DNA of 64,000 nucleotides from JADJPO01 sp046330955. GTDB lineage: Bacteria; Actinomycetota; Actinomycetes; Actinomycetales; Kineosporiaceae. Made by a program: the position numbers and the translations under genes. The stretch spans positions 62,001-126,000 of the forward strand of contig JAXLRT010000015.1 of NCBI GenBank assembly GCA_046330955.1, given 5' to 3'. The notes below the pieces were generated by a model. The model ran no database searches. It was given only the letters and a program-made list of their open reading frames with translations, and was not told the DNA's origin. Shown here piece after piece: positions 1 to 10,635 of this stretch (position 1 is its first letter; the number at the start of each line of letters is the position of its first letter).

Positions 1-1
1 G

Positions 2-1474
2 GGTACCCCGGTCGAGGACGACGAGCTGGTCTACGTCGAGCATGATCGCCACGTCGAGCTCGAGCCGCGTCGTACCCGCAGCGGCGACCACATCGTGATC
101 ACCGCGATGAGCCGCACGATGCGCCAGGAGCTCGTGCTGGACGCCCACGACCCGGCCGCCGGGGCACGCCCGCTGCGGCCGCGCCGTCCGGGGGTCGAGG
201 ACCACGCCGAGTACCAGCGGACGGCGACCGGGGGCCGCTGGCTGGTGGTGACCAACGAACGCGCGCGCGAGTTCTCGCTGCTGGTGGCGGACGAGGCGGC
301 GAGGCAGCGGGGCGAGTGGACCGAGCTGGTGGCCGCCCGCCCGGGGCAGCGACTGCAGTCGTGTGCGGCCTTCGCCGATGCCCTGGTGTTCACCTGGCGA
401 CGCGAGGCGCAGCCGGTGCTCGAGCTGCGCTCGCCGGACGGCGCGTTGTGCCGTGAGCTGACCGCGCCGGCCGCCGCGGGCACGGTGCGCCTCGGGCCGA
501 ACCACGACTACGACGCCCCGGGCGTGGTGGTGGCGACCACGTCACTGATCGATCCGGTGGTGCACACCCTGGAACCGTTCGGGGACAGCGGGGACGGCGT
601 GGTGATCCACCGCGCCCCCGCGCCCGGGCACGACCCGAGCCGGTACGTCACCACGCGCATCACGGTCCCGGCGGCCGACGGGACGCCGATCCCGGTGACG
701 CTGGCCCACCGCGCCGGGCTCGCGCCGGGCGGGCCGGGGCTGCTCTACGGCTACGGGTCCTACGAGTCGTGCGAGTGGCCGGAGTTCGACCCGGCGCTGC
801 CGGTCTGGCTCGACCAGGGGCTGGTCTACGCCCTGGCCCACATCCGGGGCGGCGGTGAGGGTGGGCGCACCTGGTGGTTGCAGGCCCGGATGGAGTGCAA
901 GGCCACCACGTTCACCGACTACCTGGAGGTCGCCGACGGCCTGGTCGCCCGGGGCATCGTGGACGGCGCCCGGCTGGCCACTCGGGGGGTGTCGGCCGGC
1001 GGCCTGCTGCAGGGAGTGGTGCTCAGCCGCCGTCCGGACCGGTGGGCGGCGGTGGTTGCCGAGGTGCCGTTCGTGGACTGCCTCAACTCGATGCTGGACG
1101 CGGACCTGCCGCTGACCGTCGGCGAGTGGGAGGAGTGGGGCGACCCGCACCTGCCCGAGCAGTACGCCTGGTTGCGGGCCTACGCCCCCTACGAGGTGCT
1201 GCCGGACGCCGCGGCGCAGCTGCCGCCGGTGCTGGTCACCGGCGCGGTGCACGACCCGCGGGTGATGGTGCACGAACCCGCGAAATGGGTTGCCGCACTG
1301 CGGGATCGCTTCGGTGAGGCGGTGGCGCAGCGGCTGCTGTTCCGGGTCGAGACCGGCGCCGGGTCGCACGGCGGCCCGGCCGGTCGGTACGCGCTGATGG
1401 ACTACGAGGCCGAGGTGATGGCCTTCGTGCTCGATGCCGTGGACGTGCCCGAGGACCCCGCGTCGCCGGCCTGA
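2..1474 (+). CDS. ptrB: Prolyl oligopeptidase family serine peptidase (oligopeptidase B-like), 5'-truncated by window edge
   Basis: About 490 residues of the C-terminal part are visible; the reading frame is open from base 2, so the start lies outside the window (family length about 700). The S9 alpha/beta-hydrolase fold is clear: nucleophile motif GVSAGG with the Ser codon at 992-994, catalytic Asp in VHDPRV at 1253-1255 and His in GSHGGP at 1367-1369. The first part visible belongs to the end of the beta-propeller. The protein should be a cytosolic oligopeptidase cleaving short peptides after basic residues if it is a true oligopeptidase B; the S1-pocket residues were not checked, so substrate preference is inferred. 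It faces the VWA operon tail to tail with three bases between the stops. Confidence 0.93.
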   Translation, partial: GTPVEDDELVYVEHDRHVELEPRRTRSGDHIVITAMSRTMRQELVLDAHDPAAGARPLRPRRPGVEDHAEYQRTATGGRWLVVTNERAREFSLLVADEAARQRGEWTELVAARPGQRLQSCAAFADALVFTWRREAQPVLELRSPDGALCRELTAPAAAGTVRLGPNHDYDAPGVVVATTSLIDPVVHTLEPFGDSGDGVVIHRAPAPGHDPSRYVTTRITVPAADGTPIPVTLAHRAGLAPGGPGLLYGYGSYESCEWPEFDPALPVWLDQGLVYALAHIRGGGEGGRTWWLQARMECKATTFTDYLEVADGLVARGIVDGARLATRGVSAGGLLQGVVLSRRPDRWAAVVAEVPFVDCLNSMLDADLPLTVGEWEEWGDPHLPEQYAWLRAYAPYEVLPDAAAQLPPVLVTGAVHDPRVMVHEPAKWVAALRDRFGEAVAQRLLFRVETGAGSHGGPAGRYALMDYEAEVMAFVLDAVDVPEDPASPA

Positions 1475-1477
1475 GCC

Positions 1478-2518
1478 TCAGCTGGGGAAGGCGCTCCAGC
1501 GTGCCGCCGCGGCCAGCGCCAGCAGGATGAACAGCGCACCCAGTGCCGCGAACCCCACGCTGAGCTCGACGTCGCGCTGCTGAACGTCGACCCGCAGCGG
1601 CAGGTCGCGCAGCACCCGCTGCAGCTGGTCGGCGTCCGAGGCGGCGTAGTACTCACCCCCGGTGGTGGTGGCGACCTGGCGCAGCGTCGGTTCGTCGGCG
1701 ACCAGGAAGTTGCGGGGCGGGCCGCCGCCGATGCCGCGCCGTCCGGGGTTCTCCAGCAGGTCGCCACCGAGCTGGGCGCTGCTGCACACCAGGGCGGTGG
1801 GGTTGATGGTGCCGAAGCCGATCGGATAGACCCGCACCCCGCGGGCGGCCGCCTGATCGGCGGCGTCGGTGGGCGTGACGCCGCGGGTGTTCGCGCCATC
1901 GGTGAGCAGCACGACGATCTCGGGGGCGTGGTCGCGGGCCTGGCCGGGGGTGGCAGGTCCGGGAGGCGCGGCGACGTTCGGGTTGATCTGGCCGATGGCG
2001 TCGACCGACTTCAGGATCGCCGCGCCGATGGCGGTGCCGCGACCGACGGTGAGGCCGTCGATGGCCGTGATCAGCGCGTCCCGGTCGGTGCCGGGCGCCA
2101 CCGCGACCTGGGCCGAGCCGGAGAACACCACCAGCCCGATCCGGGTGCGATCGTCCTGATCGCGGACGAAGGTGCGCACCGCGTCCTGCGCAGCGGCCAG
2201 CCGGTTGGGGTCGACGTCCGTGGCACACATCGAGCCCGACACGTCCAGCGCCAGGATGATCGCCGAGGAGGCCACCGGCACGTTCATCCGCAGCTGTGGC
2301 CGGGCGCCGGCGACGGTGAGCGCGGCGAGGGCGGCCAGCACCAGGGCGAACGGCAGGTGGCGCTTCCAGCCGGCGCGACGGGGCAGCGCGGCCCGCACCA
2401 GCTCCAGGCTCGGGTAGACCACCGCCGGACGCCGCCGACGCTGGCGGCGCAGGTAGATCGCCACCACCACCGGCAACACCAGCAGGGCGAAAAGGATTGG
2501 CGTCCACCCGAATCGCAT
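1478..2518 (-). CDS. VWA-domain membrane protein (BatA/aerotolerance type)
   Basis: 346 aa. Membrane segments lie at about residues 7-23 and 55-71, with a third near the C-terminus (about 320-338). Between them is a von Willebrand A domain with a complete MIDAS start (DVSGSM, Asp92) and the later LLTDGAN strand. The start ATG overlaps the stop of the upstream VWA gene (ATGA at 2515-2518), so it is translationally coupled. It is the last gene of a leftward protease-moxR-DUF58-VWA-VWA operon. In this well-known arrangement MoxR ATPase and VWA partners act as a chaperone-like or metal-insertion pair at the membrane; the client is unknown here. Confidence 0.9.
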   Translation of the reverse strand: MRFGWTPILFALLVLPVVVAIYLRRQRRRRPAVVYPSLELVRAALPRRAGWKRHLPFALVLAALAALTVAGARPQLRMNVPVASSAIILALDVSGSMCATDVDPNRLAAAQDAVRTFVRDQDDRTRIGLVVFSGSAQVAVAPGTDRDALITAIDGLTVGRGTAIGAAILKSVDAIGQINPNVAAPPGPATPGQARDHAPEIVVLLTDGANTRGVTPTDAADQAAARGVRVYPIGFGTINPTALVCSSAQLGGDLLENPGRRGIGGGPPRNFLVADEPTLRQVATTTGGEYYAASDADQLQRVLRDLPLRVDVQQRDVELSVGFAALGALFILLALAAAARWSAFPS

Positions 2519-3537
2519 CAGATCACCCGCCCGTACCAGCGCCACGACAGGCCGGCGCCGAGCAGCAGCACCAGGGCGGCCGCGCCCGCGAACAGCCCGG
2601 TGACCTCGATCGGCGTGCTCACCACGGTCCAGCGCAGGTCGATCGAGGAGTACACCTGCTGCAGCGACTGCTCGTCGGCCGCCGTGAAGTATCGGCCGTC
2701 GGTCACCTCGGCGATCCGTTGCAGGGTGGCCTCGTCGAGGGCGGTGGCCACCTGGAACCCGTCCACCTCCAGCACCGTGCCGGCCGCGGTGCCGAGCCCG
2801 ATCGGGTAGATCCGCACCCCGGCGGTCGAGGCCAGATCGGCCAGCGGACCGGGCTGCGGGTCGGTGGTGTTCTCGCCGTCCGACAGCAGCACCACGGCGG
2901 CCGACCGGGAATAGCCCAGATCGGGCCCCTGCGGTTCGACCGATCCGCCGCTGCCCTCCTCCAGCAGCACCGGCTTGCCGACGATCGCACTGAGTGCGCT
3001 CTGGATGCCCCGGCCGATCGCCGTCCCGCCGCCGGGGGTGAGCCGGTCGATGGCGGCACGGACGGCGACCCGATCGGTGGTCGGCTGCTGGGTGATCAAC
3101 CCGTTGTCGCCGAACGAGACCACCCCGATCCGGACCTGAGCGGGCTGGCGGTCGACGAAGGTGCGCGCGGCGGCCTTGGCGGCCTCCATCCGGCTGGGGG
3201 CCAGGTCGGTGGCCGCCATGCTGCCGGAGGTGTCGAAGGCCAGGACGACGGTGCCCTCGCGCCGGGGCTGGGCCACGCTGGCCTGCGGCCGGGCCAGCCC
3301 GATGAGCAGTAGCGTGAGGGCGCCGAGGAACAGGATCGGGGCCACGTGGCGGCGCCGTCCGGTGGTGGTCGAGGTGCTCGAGCCGGCCGCGCCGCCCACG
3401 ACCAGGCCCAGCTCGGCCAGCCGGGCGCGGCGTGCCGCGCGCTGTCGCAGCAGCCGGCGATAGCTCACCACCAGCACCGGGACGGCGAGCAGCGTGGTCA
3501 GCAGCCACGGCCAGGCGAAGCTGATCGGCGAGGTCAC
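2518..3537 (-). CDS. VWA-domain membrane protein (BatA/aerotolerance type), second copy
   Basis: 339 aa. Same layout as its downstream neighbour: N-terminal membrane helix (about 8-26), a basic stretch, a second helix (about 66-82), a VWA domain with MIDAS DTSGSM (Asp102) and LLSDGEN, and a C-terminal membrane helix. The GTG start overlaps the DUF58 stop (GTGA at 3534-3537). The two VWA proteins are paralogues, probably an old tandem duplication, and likely sit together in the membrane with their VWA domains exposed on one face. The assignment to the Bat/aerotolerance type rests on gene order plus the TM-VWA-TM layout. Confidence 0.9.
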   Translation of the reverse strand: MTSPISFAWPWLLTTLLAVPVLVVSYRRLLRQRAARRARLAELGLVVGGAAGSSTSTTTGRRRHVAPILFLGALTLLLIGLARPQASVAQPRREGTVVLAFDTSGSMAATDLAPSRMEAAKAAARTFVDRQPAQVRIGVVSFGDNGLITQQPTTDRVAVRAAIDRLTPGGGTAIGRGIQSALSAIVGKPVLLEEGSGGSVEPQGPDLGYSRSAAVVLLSDGENTTDPQPGPLADLASTAGVRIYPIGLGTAAGTVLEVDGFQVATALDEATLQRIAEVTDGRYFTAADEQSLQQVYSSIDLRWTVVSTPIEVTGLFAGAAALVLLLGAGLSWRWYGRVI

Positions 3538-4405
3538 AGGCGTCGCCGCCGTCGCAACGCCGCGATCCGGGCCAGGGCGCGCACCAGGTCCTCGTCGGTG
3601 GCGACCGGGTGCAGTTCGGTGCCGGCCGCCCGGGCCGCAGCGACCAGCTCGGCCTGTCGCGCCTGCGCGGCGGCTCGCAGCCGGTGCCGGAAGCCCTCGT
3701 CGTCGGTGTCGACGAAGATCTGCTCGCCGGTCTCGGCGTCCTCGACGTACAGGCCGCCGACCGCGGGCAGCTCGCTCTCGCGGGGGTCGGTGACCTGGAC
3801 GGCGACCACGTCGTGTTTGCGGGCGAGCTGGGCCAGCGGGCGGTCCCAGCCCGGTGCGGTGAGGAAGTCGGAGACCACCACGATCAGGCTGCGCCGGCGG
3901 GCGATACCGGCCACGGCCCGCAACGCCCCCGCGAGATCGGTGACGGATCCCGGACGGCGCGCGGGGGTGGTGAGCGCGTGCAGGATGCGCAGCACCTGGG
4001 TGCGGCCCTGGGCGGGCGGGATGGTCTGCTCGATCGCGCTGTCGAACAGCACCGCACCGATTCGGTTTCCGCCGCGGGCCAGCAGCTGCGCCAGGGTCGC
4101 CGCGGTCTCGACCAGCACCAGGTGCTTCTGCCGCTGCACCGGCCCGAAGGCCATGGACGGCGAGCGGTCGAGCACCAGCCAGGCGGTGACCTCACGGTCC
4201 TCGAGGTACTCGCGGACGTGCGGGATATCGGTGCGTGCGGTGACGTTCCAGTCGATCTGGCGCAGGTCGTCGCCGGGCTCGTACTCGCGCAACTCGGCGA
4301 CGTCGACCCCGGCGCCGCGGAACAGGCTGCGGTAGTCGCCCTGGAGCCGCCCGTCGAGCCGGCGGATGATCCGCCACTCCAGGCGGCGCAGCACCCGCTC
4401 GGGGG

Positions 4406-4430
<25 letters not shown>
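3534..4430 (-). CDS. DUF58 domain protein
   Basis: 298 aa. The DUF58 signature (YRSLFRGAGVDVAELREY followed by PGDDLRQIDWN) lies at residues 33-62. It is followed by a VWA-like fold with a DRSPSM segment at 88-93, a degenerate MIDAS. The start chosen is the ATG at 4428-4430, which overlaps the 3' end of moxR by 25 bases; the open frame runs further upstream only as a shadow of moxR. DUF58 proteins are near-constant partners of MoxR ATPases. No molecular activity is established for this subfamily, and a bridging role between MoxR and the VWA proteins is an inference. Confidence 0.9.
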
Positions 4431-5439
<1,009 letters not shown>

Positions 5440-5443
<4 letters not shown>

Positions 5444-6399
5444 TTCGGTGGGGCCCCGCCGGCACCACCGGCGGCGCCGATCGGTACCGCGAAGCCGATG
5501 CCGACGAAGAAGGCCTGATCGGCCGGGTTGGCCAGGCCGGTGACCACGCCGACGACCTGGCCGGCGCGGTTCAGCAGCGGTCCGCCGCTGTTGCCGGGGT
5601 TGACCGCGGCGTCGAACTGGATCAGCCCCTCGAGCTTCTGGCCGGTGTCGCGACCGGCGATGCCGTCGTCCACGGAGATGTCCCGGTCGAGGGCCGAGAC
5701 CACCCCGGCGGACAGGGAATAGGTGAGTCCCAACGGGTTTCCGACCGCGAACACCTCGCTGCCGATGGCGACGCCGCCGCCGAGAACCGCGGGCACCACG
5801 ACCTGGGGCAGGGTCTCGACGGCCAGGGTGGCGAGGTCCTTGTCGGGTTGGCGCTCGGTGATCCGCGCGGCCGAGCGGGTGCCGTCGGCGAAGGTGACCT
5901 GGATCGTCCCGCCGCCGTCGACCACGTGCAGGGCGGTGAGCACGGTGCCGTTGGCGTTGACGACGGTGCCGGCACCGAGGCCGGTGCGGCTGGGAGTGGC
6001 GGCCCGCTGCGTGCTGACCACCACGAGCGAGGGCTGGATCGCCCGGTAGGCGACGGTGGCGTCCGGGGGTGCGGCCCGGGCCTGTTGCTCGGCCTTGGCG
6101 ACGCCGTCCTGGACCGCCTTGGCGACGTCCGCCCTGCTGATGGGCGGCGGGCCGGGGGTGCGGGTGAGCCACCAGGTCGCCAGCAGGACGACGGCCAGCG
6201 CTGCTGCCGGCCCGAGCCAGGTGCGGCGGGAGTGGCGCAGCCATGCGGGGCGGCTCGGCCGGGTCCAGCTCGGCCGGCGCGGGGCGGATCGGGATGGGTC
6301 CTCGGGCTGCGATCCGGGAAGCAACTCGACCGTGAGCTCGCGCGACACCCCCGCCGGGGCGATGCCCGGTGGCGTCGTCGTCGGCGCTCCCTGATCCAT
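5440..6399 (-). CDS. Membrane-anchored trypsin-like (S1C/HtrA-type) serine protease without PDZ
   Basis: 319 aa. A cytosolic Pro/Arg-rich tail of about 60 residues precedes one membrane helix (62-79) and an extracytoplasmic trypsin-like domain. The catalytic triad is visible: His158 (TALHVVD), Asp188 (PDKDLATL), Ser271 (PGNSGGPL). The chain ends soon after the protease domain, so no PDZ is present, unlike typical HtrA. The start is ATG 6397-6399; the open frame extends to 6525 but that part has unrelated composition. It is the first gene of the operon with moxR, coupled through ATGA at 5440-5443, so envelope quality control linked to the MoxR/VWA machinery is plausible. Confidence 0.88.
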
Positions 6400-6549
6400 C
6401 AACGGACGATACGTCGGCGATGCCTTCGAGGCATACCCACGAGCTGCCCGCCGGGCGGATTCACAGCGAAATCCCAGGAAGGGAATCGGCGCGAAACGGG
6501 CCAGCGGATGATCGGGTGTGCACATGGCGGAGGCTTACCGTGGGTGCTC

Positions 6550-6780
6550 ATGGAGCCGGCACCGTTCACCCGTGAGGATCTGCTGCGGCTGGTGACCTGG
6601 CACATGCCGTTCGGGAAGTACCAGGGCACGCTGCTGGCCGACCTGCCAGGGCCGTACCTGGGGTGGTTCGCGCGGGTCGGCTTCCCGGACGGCGATCTGG
6701 GGCACCTGCTCGCCGTGATGCACGAGATCAGCCACAACGGATTGCGCGACCTGCTCACCCCGTTGCGTCAGGAGGGCTGA
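6550..6780 (+). CDS. DUF3820 family small protein
   Basis: 76 aa. The family core is clear: MPFGKYQGTLLADLPGPYL, then WFARVGFPDG and a C-terminal helix with ISHNGLRDLL. The ATG at 6550 is used here; a GTG at 6544 would add two residues. DUF3820 proteins are small and of unknown function, with some resemblance to a domain attached to exonucleases in proteobacteria. It is transcribed away from the protease-moxR operon. No partner gene is evident on its downstream side, which enters a degraded DUF222 region. Confidence 0.85.
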   Translation: MEPAPFTREDLLRLVTWHMPFGKYQGTLLADLPGPYLGWFARVGFPDGDLGHLLAVMHEISHNGLRDLLTPLRQEG

Positions 6781-7323
6781 GTCGGTCACCGACACGCCCA
6801 GGACGGCGCGTGCTCGGGGAGCGGGCCGATGGCCAGCCCGATGGCGGGAACTCGTTGTGGTACAGAGGTCTTGGTGACCCATCGCAGTGGTCGGGGCATC
6901 CGTCGGCCGAGGGAGGTCAGGTCGGGCTCGCCCGCCGCCACCTCGGCGTCCAACACGCGGCCGAGTACCCGGTGGGCGAGGCGCTGACCGGTCTGTACCA
7001 CGGCGGTCGGCAATCATCGGCGGCGTTGGCTTCCTGTCTCCGCTCGGTTCCAACCCGAGCACGGGCCTGGTGCTGGTGGACGGCGCTCACGCAGTGAACT
7101 CCCTCGTCGGGGAGATTGCCGCCGGCCAGCGCACGGCGTTCGCCCTGCCGGTGCCGCGTCGGGTGCGGCCGCTGCGAGCCGGTGACGTCGTGGCGATGTA
7201 CGGACGGTTGGCTCGCCACGAGCGCGTGGTTCTCGTGGCCCCTGGGGGTCTGCCTGGACGCGCGATCTCACCCGAGTTGCCCGCACCGACGCGTGAGAAC
7301 ACGCCCACTGTCAGAGCCGAGTG
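6781..7323. other. Gene-poor stretch next to DUF222 remnant
   Basis: No confident gene. Bases 7027-7323 are the left part of a repeat found again at 8073-8359. In copy A the plus strand reads an uninterrupted stretch (residues like LVLVDGAHAVNSLVGE and RRVRPLRAGDVVAMYGRLA) that looks protein-like but matches nothing I recognise; in copy B the same frame is broken. A leftward 75-codon frame at 6786-7013 was also seen, without a recognisable family. The repeat lies just downstream of the HNH coding end in both copies, so it may be the 3' part of a 13E12-type repetitive element. Confidence 0.4.
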
Positions 7324-7804
7324 TCAGAAGGGTGGATGCTCGGTTTCGGTTCGGATGGTTCGTCCGGTGGGGGTGACCCATTGGGTGATGGGCAGTCCGG
7401 TGCCCGGGTCGATCAGGGTGGGGGTGAACCCTCGTTCACGGAGCCGGTGGTGGTGATTGCACAGGGGGTGCAGGTTGCATTCGCAGGTCGCGCCGTCCTC
7501 GCTGTGGGGGATGCGGTGGTCGACCTCGCAGGTCACGGCCCTACGTCGGCAGCCGGGGAAGGTGCAGCACTGTTCTCGGGCTTGGACGAGTTCGCGGAGC
7601 AGTCCGGTGGCGGTGCGGACCAGGGCGTGGGGTGCCTTGCCGATGCCCAGGATGGTGCCGTGGGCGGGTGAGGTGGGGTTGTCGTCGGTGATCAGGCATC
7701 GCCAGGTCGCGGTGGCCCCCATGCGGTGCAGTCCGGCGAGCAGTTCCCGGATGGTCTGGGCGGTGAGGGGTCCGTAGTCGTTGGTCTCTCCGATGCCTTC
7801 GCCG
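7027..7804. repeat. Direct repeat copy A (about 0.78 kb) carrying a DUF222/HNH 3' end
   Basis: Begins at TGGCTTCCTGTCTCCG and ends around GATGCCTTCGCCG. It is homologous along its length to 8073-8834, offset about 1046 bases. It holds the HNH endonuclease C-terminal coding region (minus strand) and about 300 bases beyond its stop. Compared with copy B it keeps the HNH frame intact. The 268 bases between copies are unique. Confidence 0.85.
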
Positions 7805-7815
7805 GTCGCGATCAC
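7324..7815 (-). pseudogene. DUF222/HNH endonuclease C-terminal fragment (5' part missing)
   Basis: 163 codons matching only the C-terminal HNH half of a DUF222 protein. The HNH zinc-type core is complete: CTFPGC, CEVDHRIPHSEDG, then PLCNHHHRLRERGF. The DUF222 N-terminal domain (about 400 residues) is absent. Homology to the neighbouring gene stops abruptly at about 7804, so the GTG at 7813-7815 is unlikely to be a natural start. It reads as the surviving end of a second DUF222 gene left after deletion or unequal recombination. An active stand-alone HNH domain cannot be excluded but is unlikely. Confidence 0.75.
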
Positions 7816-8359
7816 CAGCTGTCGACGGGTTCAGGGGAGGCGTTGCGTCCTCGCCGCGGCAACGGCCAGTGTGGCGCTCGTCGTCCTGTCGGCCATCGTC
7901 AGTGGCGTGCCGTCTTCGGCCTGGCGGTTGAGGGCCTGTCCCGCTGGCTTCAGCGTTGCGGCGGCGGTGGTCCTTGCCGGCACCGCCGCCTGGGTGGTTC
8001 ACGAGGTCCGATGGCTGGCCAGGGTGTGGCACCCGACGTCGGAGGAGTTCCCCGCTCGATGGGTCACTGTGGTGGCTTCCTGTCTCCGCTCGGTTCCAAC
8101 CCGAGCACGGCCTGGTGCTGGTGGACGGCGCTCACGCAGTGAACTCCCTCGTCAGGAGATTGCCGCCGGCCAGCGCACGGCGTTCGCCCTGCCGGTGCCG
8201 CGTCGGGTGCGGCCGCTGCGAGCCGGTGACGTCGGCGATGTACGACGGCTGGCTCGCCACGAGCGTGGTTCTCGGCCCTGGGGATCTGCCTGGACGCGCG
8301 ATCTCACCCGAGTCGCCCGCATCGACGCGCGAGAACACGCCCACTGTCAGAGCCGAGTG
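7816..8359. other. Unique spacer and left part of repeat copy B; no confident gene
   Basis: Bases 7816-8072 are unique to this interval. A plus-strand frame here has two hydrophobic runs (ASVALVVLSAIVSG and AAAVVLAGTAAW), which may be the remains of a small membrane protein, but start and end are unclear. Bases 8073-8359 repeat 7027-7323 with many one- to three-base losses. Confidence 0.4.
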
Positions 8360-8834
8360 TCAGAAGGGTGGGCGTTCGGGTTCGGTGGTGATGACCCGGC
8401 CGGTGGGGGTGATCCATTGGGTGATGGGCATACCGGTGCCCGGGTCGATCAGGGTCGGGGTGAACCCTCGTTCGCGGAGCCGGTGGTGGCGTCGGCACAG
8501 GGGTGCAGGTTGCATTCGCAGGTCGCCCGCTGTCGGCGTGGGGATGCGGTGGTCGACCTCGCAGGTCACGGCCCTACGCCGACAGCCGGGGAACGCAGCA
8601 CTGCTCCCGGGCTCGAACCACCCCGCGGAGCAGTCCGGTGGCGGTGCGGACCAGGGCGTGGGGTGCCTTGCTGATGCCCAACACGGTGCCGTGGGTGGGT
8701 GATGCCGGGTTGTCGTCGGTGATCAGGCACCGCCGTCGCGGTGACCCCCATCCGGTGCAGGCCCGCGAGCAGGTCCCGGATGGTTTCGGCGGTGAGGGGT
8801 CCGTAGTCGTTGATCTCCCCGATGCCTTCGCCGC
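8073..8834. repeat. Direct repeat copy B, rich in small deletions
   Basis: Counterpart of 7027-7804. Most length differences I could align are losses in this copy: one G in the run at ACGGCCTGG, one G in CACAGGGG, two bases in the segment before GTCGCGGTGACC, and two bases in GGGGAACGCAGC. They destroy the HNH reading frame. The one-sided pattern fits either pseudogene decay or a poorly resolved repeat in the assembly. Confidence 0.8.
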
Positions 8835-10629
8835 CGAGGACGGCGGACAGGGGCACGGTGACATGGACCCGGGGGCCGGGCAGCGCCGCGAGAGTCTCGG
8901 ACCCCAACGGCGGCGAGGACGTGCAGGGCCGATTGGTGGGGGTCGCATCCTGCCCATCCGTTGGGGTGTCGGTCTCGTAGGTTTCGGCGCCAGCCTCTGG
9001 CGGGGGTTCGGCCACGACTCGGGGATCGCCGTCGCCCTGGGTGTCGGGTTCGTTCTCGTCCGCGGTGTCCCGATCCGTCGTGGTTTCCTGATCGGCTCTG
9101 GTGCCGTTAGAGGGCTCGGCCGCATCGTCAGGATCGGCGGGCAGATCGATGTCGGGACCGGTGCCGCCCTCGCGCTCGCGATCGGCACCGGCATCAGCGT
9201 CGGCATCGGGCTGAGCGTCGGTGCGCGAGTGGGTGTCCGGTTCGATCCGCGATCCGCCAGAACCGGCACCAGTGCCAGGGGCTGTGCCGGCGCCTGTGCC
9301 GGTGCCGGTGCCGGCCTCGGTCCGAGTGTCGGTGCCTAGGGCTGCGGCAGAAGCAGGGGCGGTGCCAGTGCCAGCGTCAGTCCCGGTGTCAGCGCCAGTG
9401 CGAGTGTCGGTGTCGGCGGCGGAAGCAGGGGCGGTGCCGGTGTCAGTACCAGCGCCTGTGCCAGAGCCAGCGGAGGAGGCGGGTGCCGTTCTGGTGCAGG
9501 TGCCGGGGCGGGTGATCAGGTCGGTGATGATGTCGGCCCGGATCGCGGCGGCGGGGCGGTGGTGGCCGGGGTCGTCACCGGCGGAGGCGTAGCCGAGTAG
9601 GGCCATCCGGATTGCTTCGATCGCCTCGACGGAGGCGGTCAGGGTCATGCGCCCGGTGCCTGGGCCGGCGGTGCGGAAGCTGACGTTGCGGCGTTCGAGG
9701 TTGTCGGCGATCTGCTCGGCCAGATCCCGCGGATCAGCCTTCGCCACGATCCGATCCAGCCACGCGGCGAGCTGACCCCATGTCAGCTTCGTGACCTTCA
9801 CCAGGATCTGCGATTCCAGGCGGGACAAGACCTCCCCGGGCAGGTGACGGGTCTTGGAGTGCACCAGCCGTGCGGTGTCGATGTCGACCGCACCCGTGGC
9901 GAGCAGGTGCCACAGTCCCGGCAGGCGGGCGGGCAACTCGCGCAGGGTGTCGACCCGCGCCGTCAGGGTGGACTCGGAGATCACACACGTGGTGGCGGTC
10001 TCGGCGATCGCCGCCCGGAAACCGAGATCGTGATCGGGGAAGACCGGTTGCGCGTTGACGGGGCTGGCGTGCTCGTCGGCGTTGCCGTTCTCCCACCGGG
10101 TGACCAGTTCCTCGGTGGCCACGGTGGTGGCGAGTTTCGCCCAGGTCGCCAGGCGGCAGCCGGCGGCGGCGAGGTCGGCGACGGTGCGGTCGGGTAGGTC
10201 GGCCAGACACCCCAGTTCGACCCCGGTGGCGGGGTCGGGGACGGACAGGGCGGCCAGGTCACCGACCGCGGTCTGGATCGCGGCCGCCAGCCGGGCGCCA
10301 CCCTCACCCGTCAACGCCGCCACCAGACCACCCACAGCCGCCTCGCCCGCCAGGGCCTCGCCGTCCACCGCGCGTGCGCCGTCCGCCGTGGTCTCCTCGT
10401 CCGCCACCGGGACCAACCCGGCGAGCTGAGTGCAGCGGTCGGTGAGGCGGGCGATCCGACGGGTGGCCCAGTCCTGCTCCTCGACGAGCCGGTTCACGCG
10501 CCGTTCCAGGCGACCACCCGCCGTCCGCAGCTCGCCGTCCCGAGCGCGTAGCCGGGCACATTCCGCGCGCAGGGCAGCGACCTCGTCGGGGTCACCCGAC
10601 TCGGCGAAGCAGGCCTCCATCACGGACAT
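8360..10629 (-). pseudogene. DUF222/HNH endonuclease (13E12-type) with multiple frameshifts in the HNH part
   Basis: The DUF222 domain is intact from the start to about 9500: a coiled-coil N-terminus, then ARVDTLRELPARLPGL and RLVHSKTRHLPGEVL. A long Thr/Gly/Asp/Ala-rich linker (9221-9480) follows, then a conserved segment IGEINDYGPLTAETIRDLL. From about 8740 the HNH half is spread over three frames: CLITDDNPASPTHG in one, CEVDHRIP and RRHHRLRERGF in another. At least two net shifts are needed relative to copy A. The start used is ATG 10627-10629, chosen because the promoter places a leaderless transcript there; GTG 10633-10635 and ATG 10618-10620 are alternatives. The truncated product without HNH could still be made under LexA control. 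Confidence 0.8.
9221..9480. repeat. Low-complexity degenerate repeat inside the DUF222 gene
   Basis: Irregular repeats of short GTG/GCC/GGT-type words code on the minus strand for a Thr-Gly-Thr-Asp/Ala-rich linker between the DUF222 and HNH domains. Such slippage-prone DNA is expected to vary in length between strains. Confidence 0.75.
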
Positions 10630-10635
10630 GCACAC

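Noticed and set aside
1653..2507. Long alternative-frame reading frames overlapping the VWA genes and many similar ones across the window
   Set aside because: They are shadows caused by high GC; they show Arg/Pro/Gly-rich composition and no domain, while the opposite or shifted frame holds clear families.
6786..7013. Leftward 75-codon gene
   Set aside because: No family, no good ribosome site and next to a degraded repeat; mentioned only in the gap entry.
9221..9480. CRISPR array or minisatellite outside genes
   Set aside because: Words are short and irregular with no constant spacer length, and the stretch is in frame within the DUF222 gene.
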